Shown here piece by piece: positions 1 through 9,083 of a stretch of DNA of 52,858 bases. Location of the stretch: the NCBI GenBank assembly GCA_934457115.1, contig CAKSHI010000010.1:1-52858 (forward strand), read 5' to 3'. A program made the position numbers and the translations under genes. The notes beneath the pieces were generated by a model. The model made no database searches, was not told the DNA's origin, and was given only the letters and a program-made list of their open reading frames with translations. Position 1 is the stretch's first letter. Each line of letters opens with the position of its first letter. Source of the DNA: an uncultured Eubacteriales bacterium (lineage in GTDB: Bacteria; Bacillota; Clostridia; Oscillospirales; Acutalibacteraceae).

Positions 1-786
1 CTAGGCACAGGGGAAAGCGGAAACAGCGCAAATAAGAGCGAATTTGTGCAGAGCCAGGATGCAAGTGGAGCAATAACCAATGTGACATCGATATCAAATG
101 GTTTTACGAATGATACTACATTAATCCTAAGGTCCGACGCTAACGGCGACCTAGAACTTTTGGGTGCAGGTAGCAATGGATCCGGCCAGCTAGGCTTGGG
201 CAACGATAACTACACAGACCAAACAACGTTTGTTAAGAGCGCAATGGTTGATATAGGCAGAATGCCCGAACCCGAACCAGAACCAACCCCGACAGGAGAC
301 ACCCTAACAGCAGTAGGCCAAACCTCGAGCCGCAGCGTAACAGGTGTGGGCGAGTTCCAAGGCGCAACCAGCATAACAATAGCATGGGGCGACCTAACCT
401 ACGACTACAACGCTAAGTGGGACCCGACAACCCAAACATGGGTGCAAAAAGGCGATACACCGTTCTGGAAAGCAAGTACAGATGGTGCCGACAAGATAAG
501 CGTAACCAATGACTCCAGTAAAGCTTATAGCGTAACATTGTCATTCGCAGTTGACAACGCCTATGCCGCAAGTGACGAAAACGGCACAGCAGTAGAAGGA
601 AGCTTCGTTACAACTTCCTTTGGCGATACCGCCGTCGAGAATAATACACTAAAACTTCCCGTCGCAGCAAAGGACGTTACAGCTTATCTAAAATTGAGTG
701 GAATGTCAGACAAAGTTACAGGCGTTGAAAACCTACAAAATCAAACCTTTGGCGTAGTAACCGCAACTCTCGCCGAGGCGCAATAA
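1..786 (+). CDS. Secreted RCC1-repeat protein, 3' part only
   Basis: The reading frame is open from base 1, so the 5' end with signal peptide and most repeats lies outside the window. What remains is the end of an RCC1-type propeller (repeats ending in GQLGLG-like motifs), a short Pro-Glu linker near 265-290, and a C-terminal domain of about 150 residues rich in beta-strand patterns. That domain is almost the same as the ends of the genes at 41457 and 48167, both of which have signal peptides, so this protein is probably exported too. RCC1 propellers usually bind proteins or ligands; the role here is unknown. The coding DNA is clearly more GC-rich than the core genes that follow. It ends TAA and is followed by its own terminator. 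Confidence 0.85.
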   Translation, partial: LGTGESGNSANKSEFVQSQDASGAITNVTSISNGFTNDTTLILRSDANGDLELLGAGSNGSGQLGLGNDNYTDQTTFVKSAMVDIGRMPEPEPEPTPTGDTLTAVGQTSSRSVTGVGEFQGATSITIAWGDLTYDYNAKWDPTTQTWVQKGDTPFWKASTDGADKISVTNDSSKAYSVTLSFAVDNAYAASDENGTAVEGSFVTTSFGDTAVENNTLKLPVAAKDVTAYLKLSGMSDKVTGVENLQNQTFGVVTATLAEAQ

Positions 787-846
787 CTTAACAAAGCTTA
801 ATAACTTAAACAAAATGGAGAGCTCACTGATGGGCTCTCTTTTTTT
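300..846 (+). repeat. Long inverted repeat, left copy (partner 48107-48653)
   Basis: From the linker through the stop codon and terminator, this segment aligns without gaps to the reverse complement of 48107-48653. Position x here pairs with 48953-x. Bases 428-644 are identical to 48309-48525 reversed (217 bases). Differences cluster near 325-340 and 695-706. The terminator is part of the homology. Confidence 0.85.
818..846 (+). terminator. Rho-independent terminator after RCC1 gene
   Basis: Hairpin with arms GAGAGCTCA (818-826) and TGGGCTCTC (831-839), one G-U pair, followed by a run of T. The same hairpin follows the RCC1 gene at 48167. Confidence 0.85.
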
Positions 847-861
847 ATTATTTCACATAGA

Positions 862-891
862 TTGACAATAGGTATGCAATAGTGGTATTAT
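862..891 (+). promoter_or_regulatory. Sigma-A-type promoter of the remA operon
   Basis: TTGACA at 862-867 and TATTAT at 886-891 with an 18-base spacer, about 90 bases before remA. It is the only strong match in the gap between the terminator and remA. Confidence 0.6.
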
Positions 892-978
892 ATCTAATAA
901 GCAAAATTTATTCAATAGATAAATTTAGTATGATAAAAATACAATAAATTTCAAATTTTCAGTAGCAAGGAAGATAAC

Positions 979-1260
979 ATGAAACTTATAAATATAGGTT
1001 TTGGTAACGTCGTCTCAGCCTTGCGGCTTGTGGCTATGGTTGGTCCCGAATCGGCTCCGATTAAGCGCATTATACAAGACGCAAAAGAAAAAGGCCTTCT
1101 CATCGACGCTACTTACGGCAGAAAAACAAGAGCCGTACTTATAATGGACAGCGGTCATGTAGTTTTGTCGGCAATCCAGCCCGAAACCGTGACAAACCGT
1201 TTTTCCAACGTAAACAAAGAAGAATCTCTAAACAGTCAGGAGGAAGGTTTAAATGCCTAA
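979..1260 (+). CDS. remA: RemA/DUF370 family DNA-binding regulator
   Basis: 93 residues, starting MKLINIGFGN and containing SAPIKRIIQDA, LIDATYGRKTRAV and HVVLSAIQPETV, which are the hallmarks of the RemA (YlzA) family. In Bacillus subtilis RemA activates biofilm matrix and osmoprotection operons by binding DNA as an oligomeric ring; the target genes here are unknown. The C-terminal tail of about 18 residues is longer than in the shortest family members. It heads the operon: its stop overlaps the gmk start by 8 bases, a common arrangement in Firmicutes. The start ATG follows AAGGAAG at a normal distance. Confidence 0.93.
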   Translation: MKLINIGFGNVVSALRLVAMVGPESAPIKRIIQDAKEKGLLIDATYGRKTRAVLIMDSGHVVLSAIQPETVTNRFSNVNKEESLNSQEEGLNA

Positions 1261-1864
1261 TAAAGGGCTTCTTATTATATTGTCCGGTCCTTCCGGTTCA
1301 GGTAAGGATACCATCTTAAAAGAACTTACCAAAAGGTATCCCAACATGAAAATTTCCATCTCCGCAACCACCAGGCCCCCAAGAAAAAACGAAGTCAACG
1401 GCAAGGATTACTATTTCATCTCTAAAACGGAGTTTATCCAACTCCTTTCAAAAAATCAAATGCTTGAACACGCTGAGTATTGTGATAATTATTATGGTAC
1501 TCCTCAATATCAAGTAGATGACTGGCTTCAAAAGGGCAGCGATGTCTTATTGGAAATTGAAGTACAAGGCGGATCTCAAATCAAGAAAAAATGTCCTGAT
1601 GCAGTGAGCATATTTATATTACCGCCGTCGATCGATGAGCTTAGAAGAAGGCTCATTTCAAGGGCAACAGATCCAATGGAAATAATAGAAAAGCGTATGA
1701 GTGCCGCAGAAGGTGAAGTTAGATCCGCTTTTGATTACGATTATATTGTAGTCAATGATTCAGTTTGTGGCTGCGTAGAAAGAATATACAATATTATCCA
1801 AAGTGAAAAAATGAGGTCATTTAGAAATAATAATTTAATTGAAGAGGTGCTTGAAAATGTATAG
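1253..1864 (+). CDS. gmk: Guanylate kinase
   Basis: 203 residues, the usual length for the family. It phosphorylates GMP to GDP with ATP in the cytoplasm, in guanine nucleotide supply. The P-loop GPSGSGKDT is at residues 11-19, followed by the GMP-binding region with STTRPPR-like ATTRPPRKNEVNGKDY and the LLEIEVQGG strand. The ATG lies inside the end of remA with AGGAGG 8 bases upstream, and the end overlaps rpoZ by 8 bases, so the three genes are probably translationally coupled. Confidence 0.96.
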   Translation: MPNKGLLIILSGPSGSGKDTILKELTKRYPNMKISISATTRPPRKNEVNGKDYYFISKTEFIQLLSKNQMLEHAEYCDNYYGTPQYQVDDWLQKGSDVLLEIEVQGGSQIKKKCPDAVSIFILPPSIDELRRRLISRATDPMEIIEKRMSAAEGEVRSAFDYDYIVVNDSVCGCVERIYNIIQSEKMRSFRNNNLIEEVLENV

Positions 1865-2060
1865 ACCAAATATTGATGATTTATTTGCAGGTAGACAAAG
1901 TAAATATGCTCTAGTTATAGGCGTTGCAAAAAGAGCAAGAGAAATTGCTCGCGAAGCACAAAAAAACGGTACTATAATCACAGAAAAACCGGTTATTCTT
2001 GCCGCTAGGGACTTTAAAGAACACAAGTATGCTATATTAGAACCCGAAATAGATGAGTAA
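1857..2060 (+). CDS. rpoZ: RNA polymerase omega subunit
   Basis: 67 residues from MYRPNIDDLF. It holds the family pattern of an N-terminal segment followed by KYALVIGVAKRAREIA (omega helix with the usual VxxxAKRAR) and KPVILAARDF. Omega assists assembly of RNA polymerase by clamping beta-prime. An upstream in-frame ATG at 1839 adds six residues but has no ribosome site, whereas 1857 sits behind GAGGTG, so 1857 is chosen. Position after gmk is the standard one. Confidence 0.93.
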   Translation: MYRPNIDDLFAGRQSKYALVIGVAKRAREIAREAQKNGTIITEKPVILAARDFKEHKYAILEPEIDE

Positions 2061-2084
2061 AACTTTTCATGAGGTATAAATGGT

Positions 2085-4556
2085 ATGGAAAAAATAGCTA
2101 TAGCTAAAGTAGCTGTCGATAAAACTACATATAATTTTGATAAGGTCTATAGCTATAAGATACCTAAGGATTTCTTGGATTTAAATTTAGTTGGCTGCAG
2201 AGTTTTGGTGCCGTTTGGACGGGGAAATAAAACCTATCAAGGAATAGTTTTGTCTATAGATGAAACAGATCATTTAGAAAATATAAAATCATTAACTGCG
2301 GTGCTGGATAAAGTGCCGCTTCTTAATGAAGAGATGATTAGTTTGGCCATTTGGATGAAGAATAGATATTACTGTACTTTCTTTGATGCCTTTAAATTGA
2401 TGATTCCTGCCGGGATACAAATGAATTTAAAATTTATTTATAAACTTAACCCTAATATGGATAAGTCTATACTTCAAACATTATCTAAAGAAGAGCAGGA
2501 GGTTATAGATATCCTTAATTGCTTTAAAGGTAAAGCTTATAAAGAAAAAATTTTAAAGGAATTAGAAGAAGATGTTTCCCATAACGTGTTTGACTCTTTG
2601 GAACAAAAGGAAATACTTCTAAAAGAACAAAAGGCTTTAAGGAAAATAAATGATGCATCTATAAAGATGGTAAAAGTGGCTGAAAAGTATCGAAATTACG
2701 AGGAAATGTTCGATATAAAATTATCAGCAAAGCAGCAAGAAGTCTATGACTTGGTGCTTTCTATGGAGCAGGTGTCCGCAAAAGAAGTGTGCTATTTTTT
2801 AGGTGTTACTGCCTCAGTAGTTGATGCACTCGTTAAAAAAGGAATATGTGAATATTTTGAAGAAGAAATATTTAGAGATCCTTATAAAGAAAGTAATTTT
2901 GATAAGGAAATAAAAGAAATAAATCTAAACGACGAACAACAAACAGCTTGTAATGATTTAGAAAGACTTTATAGGGAAGAAAAGCCATATGTCTCGTTGC
3001 TTTATGGAGTGACAGGTTGCGGAAAAACCTCAGTTTTTATGAAACTTATCGATAGGGTGTACAATGAAGGTAAGGGTATAATAGTTATGGTACCGGAAAT
3101 AGCACTGACTGCCCAAATAATTGATCTATTTAAAAATAAATATAAGGGAGATGTTGCTGTATTTCATAGTAATTTATCTCTTTCGGAAAGAATGGATGAG
3201 TGGAAGAGAATAAAGAAGGGTCAAGCCAAAATAGCTATTGGGACAAGATCCGCTATATTTGCCCCGTTTGATAAATTAGGGCTTATTATCATGGATGAGG
3301 AGCAGGAATACTCTTACAAATCCGACCAATCTCCAAGATTTCACGCAAGAGATGTTGCAAAATTCAGATGCAGCTATAATAAAGCACTTTTAGTTCTTTC
3401 CTCAGCCACACCGTCAGTTGAAACTTACTATTTTGCAAAATCCGGTAAATATCACATTAATACCATTAAAAATAGATACAAAGGAATAAACTTACCAAAG
3501 GTTACAGTAGTAGATATGAATAAGGAGCTGCTTAATGGTAATGATACTCCGTTTAGTACTGAGTTTGTAAACGGGGTTAGGGATACGGTAGCTTCAGGGA
3601 ATCAGGCAATAATACTTCTTAATAGACGGGGTTACAATACTTTTGCTTCTTGTAAATCTTGTGGTGAGACCATTACATGTCCATCATGCAGTATTTCAAT
3701 GACATATCATTCTGATAATAATAGGCTAATGTGCCATTATTGCGGGTATTCTGTAAAATTTTCAAATAAGTGCCCTAATTGCCATGAAGACAGTGTAAAT
3801 TTCTCAGGCTTTGGTACTCAAAGGGTTGAGGAAGGCTTAAAAAACATCTTATCCGGTCTTAGAATTTTGAGAATGGACGCAGATACAACGATGGCGAAGT
3901 TTTCTCATGAAAAAAAACTCAAAGATTTTGCCGATGGTAATTATGATGTAATGGTTGGAACTCAAATGGTTGCAAAGGGTCTTGACTTTCCAAAGGTCAC
4001 ATTCGTTGGAATTTTGTCGGCGGACCAAGCTCTTTACAGTGACGACTTTAGAAGTTATGAACGAGCATTTTCCTTATTTACTCAAGTTATCGGCAGATCG
4101 GGAAGATCAAATAGCAAAGGGGTTGCACTTATCCAAACTTATACTCCCGAAAACAATATTATTAATTTAGCCGCATCTCAAGATTATGATGAGTTTTATA
4201 ATTCTGAAATTGTAATGAGAAAAGCTATGCTTTACCCACCGTTTGTGGACTTGGGAGTAATTTGTTTTGTTGGGGAAAAAGAGGCTGCTGTGGCTAAGGC
4301 TTCTATAGCATTTTTAAAGATGTTTAAAGAAGAAATTAATTTAAATCATAAAAATCTTCCAATTCATATTTTGGGTCCGTCACCCGCATCTATTGCTAAA
4401 ATTAAGAATAAATATAGGTATAAAATAATAATAAAATTTAAAAACAACAAAGAATTTAGAGATATGATGTCTAAATTACTTTTGAATTTTAGAAAATTAA
4501 AAGAATACAAATCAGTTAATCTGTTTATAGATATAAATCCTGACATTGTTATGTGA
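2085..4556 (+). CDS. priA: Primosomal protein N' (replication restart helicase PriA)
   Basis: 823 residues, a usual PriA length. PriA recognises stalled forks and loads the replicative helicase. An N-terminal DNA-binding domain (about 1-110) is followed by a superfamily 2 helicase core with Walker A GVTGCGKTS near residue 310, a DEEQ box (MDEEQEYSYK) near 405, and TRSAIFAP. Eight zinc-binding cysteines appear as CKSCGETITCPSC, CHYCG and CPNC near 525-565. Helicase motifs V and VI (GTQMVAKGLDF, QVIGRSGRS) follow. It is cotranscribed between rpoZ and def. Confidence 0.96.
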   Translation: MEKIAIAKVAVDKTTYNFDKVYSYKIPKDFLDLNLVGCRVLVPFGRGNKTYQGIVLSIDETDHLENIKSLTAVLDKVPLLNEEMISLAIWMKNRYYCTFFDAFKLMIPAGIQMNLKFIYKLNPNMDKSILQTLSKEEQEVIDILNCFKGKAYKEKILKELEEDVSHNVFDSLEQKEILLKEQKALRKINDASIKMVKVAEKYRNYEEMFDIKLSAKQQEVYDLVLSMEQVSAKEVCYFLGVTASVVDALVKKGICEYFEEEIFRDPYKESNFDKEIKEINLNDEQQTACNDLERLYREEKPYVSLLYGVTGCGKTSVFMKLIDRVYNEGKGIIVMVPEIALTAQIIDLFKNKYKGDVAVFHSNLSLSERMDEWKRIKKGQAKIAIGTRSAIFAPFDKLGLIIMDEEQEYSYKSDQSPRFHARDVAKFRCSYNKALLVLSSATPSVETYYFAKSGKYHINTIKNRYKGINLPKVTVVDMNKELLNGNDTPFSTEFVNGVRDTVASGNQAIILLNRRGYNTFASCKSCGETITCPSCSISMTYHSDNNRLMCHYCGYSVKFSNKCPNCHEDSVNFSGFGTQRVEEGLKNILSGLRILRMDADTTMAKFSHEKKLKDFADGNYDVMVGTQMVAKGLDFPKVTFVGILSADQALYSDDFRSYERAFSLFTQVIGRSGRSNSKGVALIQTYTPENNIINLAASQDYDEFYNSEIVMRKAMLYPPFVDLGVICFVGEKEAAVAKASIAFLKMFKEEINLNHKNLPIHILGPSPASIAKIKNKYRYKIIIKFKNNKEFRDMMSKLLLNFRKLKEYKSVNLFIDINPDIVM

Positions 4557-4574
4557 TTATTTAGGGGGTATAAT

Positions 4575-5048
4575 ATGGCTATAAGAAATATTGTAAAAGA
4601 AGGGGACGTTATATTATCTAAAACAAGCCGAAAAATAGAAAATTTCGATCAAAAACTTTGGCAGCTTTTAGATGATATGAATGAAACTATGAGGAAGGCT
4701 AATGGAGTTGGCCTTGCTGCTGTACAAGTTGGAATGCTTAAAAGATGCGTGATAGTAGATATAGGGGATGAAGAAGGTTTAATAGAACTTATTAACCCTG
4801 TTATAGTAGAAAAAAGCGGAAGCCAAAATGAAGTTGAAGGTTGCCTATCATGTCCGGGGGAATATGGTATAACCGAAAGACCTATGAATATTAGAGTAAA
4901 AGCTCAGGACAGAAACGGAAATTCTATGGACTTAGAAGTTTCCGGATTTAAAGCTGTCGCTTTTTGTCATGAAATAGACCATCTAGACGGAATACTATTT
5001 AAGGAAAAAGCAATACGTATGCTTGATCCTTCCGAACTAGACAATTAA
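4575..5048 (+). CDS. def: Peptide deformylase
   Basis: 157 residues. It removes the formyl group from nascent N-terminal methionine using a bound metal. The three family motifs are present: GVGLAAVQVG (the common Pro is Val here), EGCLSCPG with the metal-binding Cys, and HEIDHLDG with two metal-binding His and the catalytic Glu. The start follows AGGGGG at a good distance. Pairing with fmt downstream is the classical def-fmt arrangement. Confidence 0.96.
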   Translation: MAIRNIVKEGDVILSKTSRKIENFDQKLWQLLDDMNETMRKANGVGLAAVQVGMLKRCVIVDIGDEEGLIELINPVIVEKSGSQNEVEGCLSCPGEYGITERPMNIRVKAQDRNGNSMDLEVSGFKAVAFCHEIDHLDGILFKEKAIRMLDPSELDN

Positions 5049-5071
5049 ACTCACTTAAAAAGGATGATAAT

Positions 5072-5998
5072 TTGAAGATATTATTTATGGGGACTCCCGA
5101 TTTTGCAGCGAAAAGTTTAAAATCTTTAATAGACTCAAAATATGATGTATGTGCAGTTTTTACCCAGCCGGATAAACCAAAAGGTCGCGGTTATAAGCTA
5201 ACACCATCTGAAGTTAAGAAACTTGCATTGGAAAACAACATAGAGGTTTTTCAGCCTGCTAAGCTAAAAACTGGTGAGGCTTTTGACATAATAAAGGAAT
5301 TAAACCCGGATATTATAGTTGTTGTAGCTTATGGTAAAATATTACCAAAGGAAATAATCGAATTTCCTAAGTACGGCTGCATAAACGTGCATGGTTCACT
5401 TCTTCCTAAATATAGAGGTGCTGCACCTATACAATGGTCTGTCATAAACGGTGAACGAAAAACAGGAATTACCACCATGTATATGGACGAAGGCCTAGAT
5501 ACGGGTGATATGATATTAAAAGAGGAAACTGATATATTAGAAAACGAAACATCCGGTGAACTTTATGAAAGATTATCTGTTTTAGGAGCAAAACTTTTAA
5601 TAAAAACAATAGAAGAGATTGAAAACGGAAGTACTAAAAGAGAAAAACAAGATAATAATAACTTTAGTTATGCACCAATGCTTAACAAAGATATGGCGTT
5701 AATAGATTGGAATAAATCTGCCGATGAGATTCATAATCTAATAAGAGGTCTAAATCCTTGGCCGATTGCGTTTTCATATATAAACGGAAAAAGATTTAAA
5801 ATTTATAAATCTTGTATTTCAAATCTAGTTGGTAAGATTCCCGGCGAAGTTATAAGTGAAAAACCGTTTGTTATTGCTTGCGGAGAAAACACGGCGATAG
5901 AACTTTTAGAGGTTCAATATGAAGGCAAAAAAAGAATGAGTTCAGAGGATTTTTTAAGAGGATATAAAATAGAAAAAAATATGAAATTAGGGGAGTGA
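5072..5998 (+). CDS. fmt: Methionyl-tRNA formyltransferase
   Basis: 308 residues. It transfers a formyl group from 10-formyl-tetrahydrofolate to initiator Met-tRNA. The start is MKILFMGTPDFA from a TTG codon behind AAGGATG. The catalytic loop with HGSLLPKYRGAAPIQW (family Asn-His-Asp set) and the C-terminal tRNA-binding OB domain after residue 205 are visible. Stop TGA lies 4 bases before the next gene. Confidence 0.96.
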   Translation: MKILFMGTPDFAAKSLKSLIDSKYDVCAVFTQPDKPKGRGYKLTPSEVKKLALENNIEVFQPAKLKTGEAFDIIKELNPDIIVVVAYGKILPKEIIEFPKYGCINVHGSLLPKYRGAAPIQWSVINGERKTGITTMYMDEGLDTGDMILKEETDILENETSGELYERLSVLGAKLLIKTIEEIENGSTKREKQDNNNFSYAPMLNKDMALIDWNKSADEIHNLIRGLNPWPIAFSYINGKRFKIYKSCISNLVGKIPGEVISEKPFVIACGENTAIELLEVQYEGKKRMSSEDFLRGYKIEKNMKLGE

Positions 5999-6002
5999 TT
6001 TG

Positions 6003-6710
6003 GTGTACGGAATGTATTACTATGATTTAACGTATGTTATATTTATGATTCCTGCGTTAATTATTACGATGTATGCACAAATTAAGGTTAATTCCACATT
6101 TAAAAAATATTCTAAGGTAAAATGCAGAAGAGGTCTTACAGGAGCACAGGCCGCTCAAATAGTACTTCAAAGAAATGGAGTTAGAGATGTCAGAATAGAG
6201 AGGGTTGCGGGCAAACTTACAGATCATTATGATCCGTCCTCAAACGTTATACGTCTTTCAGATGAGGTGTATAACAGTACATCCGTTTCAGCAGTAGGCG
6301 TTGCATGCCATGAGGCGGGCCATGCTGTCCAACAAGCAGAAAACTACAAACCAATACTATTTAGGCAATTTATGGTGCCTATTACAAATATAGGTTCCAA
6401 GCTTTCTTTTCCTCTTATATTTATAGGACTTCTATTTCCCACTAAATGGGATATACTTCTTATTATCGGTATAGCTATGTTTAGTTTAGCTGTCTTTTTT
6501 GAATTAATTACTTTACCCGTTGAATTTAACGCAAGTAATAGGGCCATTAAAGCATTAGACGAGGGTGAACTTTTATATGATGAGGAATTAAGGGGAGCTA
6601 AAAAAGTACTTTCGGCAGCAGCTATGACATATCTTGCAGCGGCAATAACTGCTATAGCTTCACTATTAAGGCTTCTTTTAATATTTAGTGGCAGGCGTGG
6701 TAACGATTAA
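6003..6710 (+). CDS. Membrane zinc metallopeptidase, YugP-like
   Basis: About 235 residues. An N-terminal membrane segment is followed by the zinc motif HEAGH within ACHEAGHAVQQ, then two or three hydrophobic segments, as in the neutral zinc metallopeptidase (YugP) family. Substrate is unknown. This gene often lies between fmt and rsmB in Clostridia. The start is uncertain: TTG at 6000 is 4 bases from GGGGAG, while GTG at 6003 has 7-base spacing and is preferred; ATG at 6012 is also in frame. The end overlaps rsmB as TAATG. Confidence 0.85.
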   Translation: MYGMYYYDLTYVIFMIPALIITMYAQIKVNSTFKKYSKVKCRRGLTGAQAAQIVLQRNGVRDVRIERVAGKLTDHYDPSSNVIRLSDEVYNSTSVSAVGVACHEAGHAVQQAENYKPILFRQFMVPITNIGSKLSFPLIFIGLLFPTKWDILLIIGIAMFSLAVFFELITLPVEFNASNRAIKALDEGELLYDEELRGAKKVLSAAAMTYLAAAITAIASLLRLLLIFSGRRGND

Positions 6711-8035
6711 TGTCTAATTTAAGATTTATTGCGTTAAAAGCCCTAAATAAGATTGAAAATGATAAGGCCTATTCTAATATTATTCTTGATAAAATTATTA
6801 ATAAAGAGGATATTTCCAAAAGGGATGCAGCATTTGTTTGTAATTTGGTTTATGGAGTATTAGAAAGAAAAATACAACTCGATTATATTATATCAATTTA
6901 CTCTAAGTTGCCCATGAAAAAAATTAATACTGATGTCTTAAATATTCTAAGAATGGGAACATATCAGCTTTTGTTTATGGATAAAGTCCCGGACTCCGCT
7001 GCTGTAAACGAATCAGTGAGTCTTGCTAAAAGATGTAAGAAAAAGAGTGCAGGCGGTTTTATTAATGCGATATTGAGAAATGTCTCTAAAAATAAGGGTA
7101 ATATTCCTATGCCTAATGATGAGATTGAGTATCTTCATATTAACTATTCTTGTCCAAAGGATATCATTACACTATGGATAGATTCCTACGGTTTAGATGT
7201 TACTAAAGAACTTTTAAAATCATTAGTAGAAAAACCGGATCTTATTATTAGAAATAATAATTTGAAAAACAGTGAAAATGAACTTATTGATATATTAGAA
7301 AAAGAAGGAATAGCTGCAAAAGTCATAGACAACATGAAAAATTCATTGGTTTTGACTAATAGCGGCAGCGTTGCAAATATAAATGCATTTAAAGAGGGAC
7401 GTTTTCATATACAAGATTTAGCCTCCCAGATTTTATGTAAACTAGTTGAACCTAAAGAAGGGAACACAATAATTGATCTTTGTGCGGCGCCTGGAGGTAA
7501 ATCATTTACATTGGCAGAAATGATGAATAACAAAGGAAAAGTTTATTCATTTGATTTGTATGAACATAAAATCAAGCTTATAAATGATGGAGCCAACCGC
7601 TTGGGCATAAATATAATAGAAGCTAAGATAAGGGATGCACTTTCTAATGATGATAGTTTGGAATTAGCGGATAAAGTACTATGCGATGCGCCGTGTTCCG
7701 GGCTTGGTATCATAAGAAGAAAACCCGAAATTAAGTATAAAAATTTAGAGGATATAAAAGAATTGCCGGCTTTGCAATATAAAATGCTTTGTAATGCGGG
7801 AAAACTCACTAAACCTAACGGTATATTGTTGTATTCTACTTGCACATTAAACCCGAACGAAAACGGTAAAGTGGCAGATGAATTTTTGAAATCCAATAAA
7901 AATTTTGAAGCATATAGTTTGAACACTGCCGGTTTAGTAAGAACAATAGACGAACCTAAGAATCAATTTACATTTATGCCTCAAACAAATCATACGGATG
8001 GCTTTTTTATTGCAGCTTTTAAAAGGATAAGGTGA
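6710..8035 (+). CDS. rsmB: 16S rRNA m5C967 methyltransferase RsmB
   Basis: 441 residues. An N-terminal NusB-like RNA-binding domain (about 1-135) is joined to a Rossmann SAM-dependent methyltransferase of the Fmu/NOL1 family. Visible motifs are DLCAAPGGKSFTLAE (SAM binding), CDAPCSGLGIIRRKPE with the PC motif Cys, and YSTCTLNPNENG with the TC catalytic Cys. It methylates C967 of 16S rRNA. The start overlaps the preceding stop (TAATG). Confidence 0.95.
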   Translation: MSNLRFIALKALNKIENDKAYSNIILDKIINKEDISKRDAAFVCNLVYGVLERKIQLDYIISIYSKLPMKKINTDVLNILRMGTYQLLFMDKVPDSAAVNESVSLAKRCKKKSAGGFINAILRNVSKNKGNIPMPNDEIEYLHINYSCPKDIITLWIDSYGLDVTKELLKSLVEKPDLIIRNNNLKNSENELIDILEKEGIAAKVIDNMKNSLVLTNSGSVANINAFKEGRFHIQDLASQILCKLVEPKEGNTIIDLCAAPGGKSFTLAEMMNNKGKVYSFDLYEHKIKLINDGANRLGINIIEAKIRDALSNDDSLELADKVLCDAPCSGLGIIRRKPEIKYKNLEDIKELPALQYKMLCNAGKLTKPNGILLYSTCTLNPNENGKVADEFLKSNKNFEAYSLNTAGLVRTIDEPKNQFTFMPQTNHTDGFFIAAFKRIR

Positions 8036-8036
8036 T

Positions 8037-9068
8037 ATGTTGTCTTTAAAAGATTTAAAATCTATGACGCTTGAAGAGATAAAAGAAGAATTAAATGAGA
8101 TGGGTCAACCTGAGTATAGAGCAAAGCAAATTTATATTTGGCTCCACAAAGGAGTGGAATCCTTTGACGAAATGTCAAATATTTCGAAGGACTTGCGGGA
8201 AAAATTAAGTTTAAATTATGAAATTTTCTCGTGCACTATTGAAAAAAGGTTAGTTTCCGTTTATGATGATACTAAGAAATATTTGTTAAGGCTAAACGAT
8301 GGTGAATATGTCGAGGCTGTTTTGATGAAATATCACCATGGATATTCTATATGCATCTCAACTCAAGTAGGTTGTAAAATGGGATGTTCATTTTGTGCAA
8401 CCGGCAAAGGTGGATTTTTTAGAAATCTTAGAGCATCCGAAATTTTATCACAAATTCAAGTAATACAAAAAAGAGAAAATATAAAAGTTTCAAACATTGT
8501 ACTTATGGGTATGGGTGAACCTTTGGATAATTATGATAATGTGGTTCGTTTTTTAAGACTTGTGTCATCTAAAGACGGAATGAATATAGGTCTTAGACAT
8601 ATCTCACTTTCAACTTGCGGGTTAGTAGATAAAATCTATAAATTAGCAGACGAAAAACTTCCTGTAACGTTATCACTATCACTCCATGCTCCAAATGATA
8701 AAATAAGGTCGCAGACGATGCCGATAAGTAAAAAATGGAACATAGAAGAAGTTATAGAGGCCTGCAAATATTATATTAGTAAAACCAATAGACGAGTATC
8801 TTTTGAATATGCTCTTATAGCAGGGGTGAACGACAGTGATGAATGTGCTTATGAACTTGCAAAAAGATTAAAGGGAATGTTGTGTCATATTAATTTAATA
8901 CCCGTAAATAATGTGAAGGAAACCAACTACAAAAAAAGTGACATAAAAAGACAAGAACATTTTAAAAACATACTTATTAAAAAGGGCTTGAATGCTACAA
9001 TAAGAAGGACATTAGGAGCAGATATAAATGCTTCTTGTGGTCAACTAAGGCGAAAGCATCAAGAATAA
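8037..9068 (+). CDS. rlmN: Dual-specificity 23S rRNA/tRNA m2A methyltransferase
   Basis: 343 residues. A radical-SAM enzyme that methylates A2503 of 23S rRNA and A37 of some tRNAs. The iron-sulfur CxxxCxxC motif appears as CKMGCSFC in GCKMGCSFCATGKGGF. The SAM-binding stretch MGMGEPLDNYDNV and a near C-terminal catalytic Cys (NASCGQLR) are present. It starts one base after rsmB, with the GGTG ribosome site inside the end of rsmB. Confidence 0.96.
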   Translation: MLSLKDLKSMTLEEIKEELNEMGQPEYRAKQIYIWLHKGVESFDEMSNISKDLREKLSLNYEIFSCTIEKRLVSVYDDTKKYLLRLNDGEYVEAVLMKYHHGYSICISTQVGCKMGCSFCATGKGGFFRNLRASEILSQIQVIQKRENIKVSNIVLMGMGEPLDNYDNVVRFLRLVSSKDGMNIGLRHISLSTCGLVDKIYKLADEKLPVTLSLSLHAPNDKIRSQTMPISKKWNIEEVIEACKYYISKTNRRVSFEYALIAGVNDSDECAYELAKRLKGMLCHINLIPVNNVKETNYKKSDIKRQEHFKNILIKKGLNATIRRTLGADINASCGQLRRKHQE

Positions 9069-9083
9069 GGAGGAACTTTAGTT

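Noticed and set aside
7543..7926. 127-codon minus-strand frame inside rsmB
   Set aside because: Fully inside rsmB, which has all family motifs; no ribosome site or recognisable domain.
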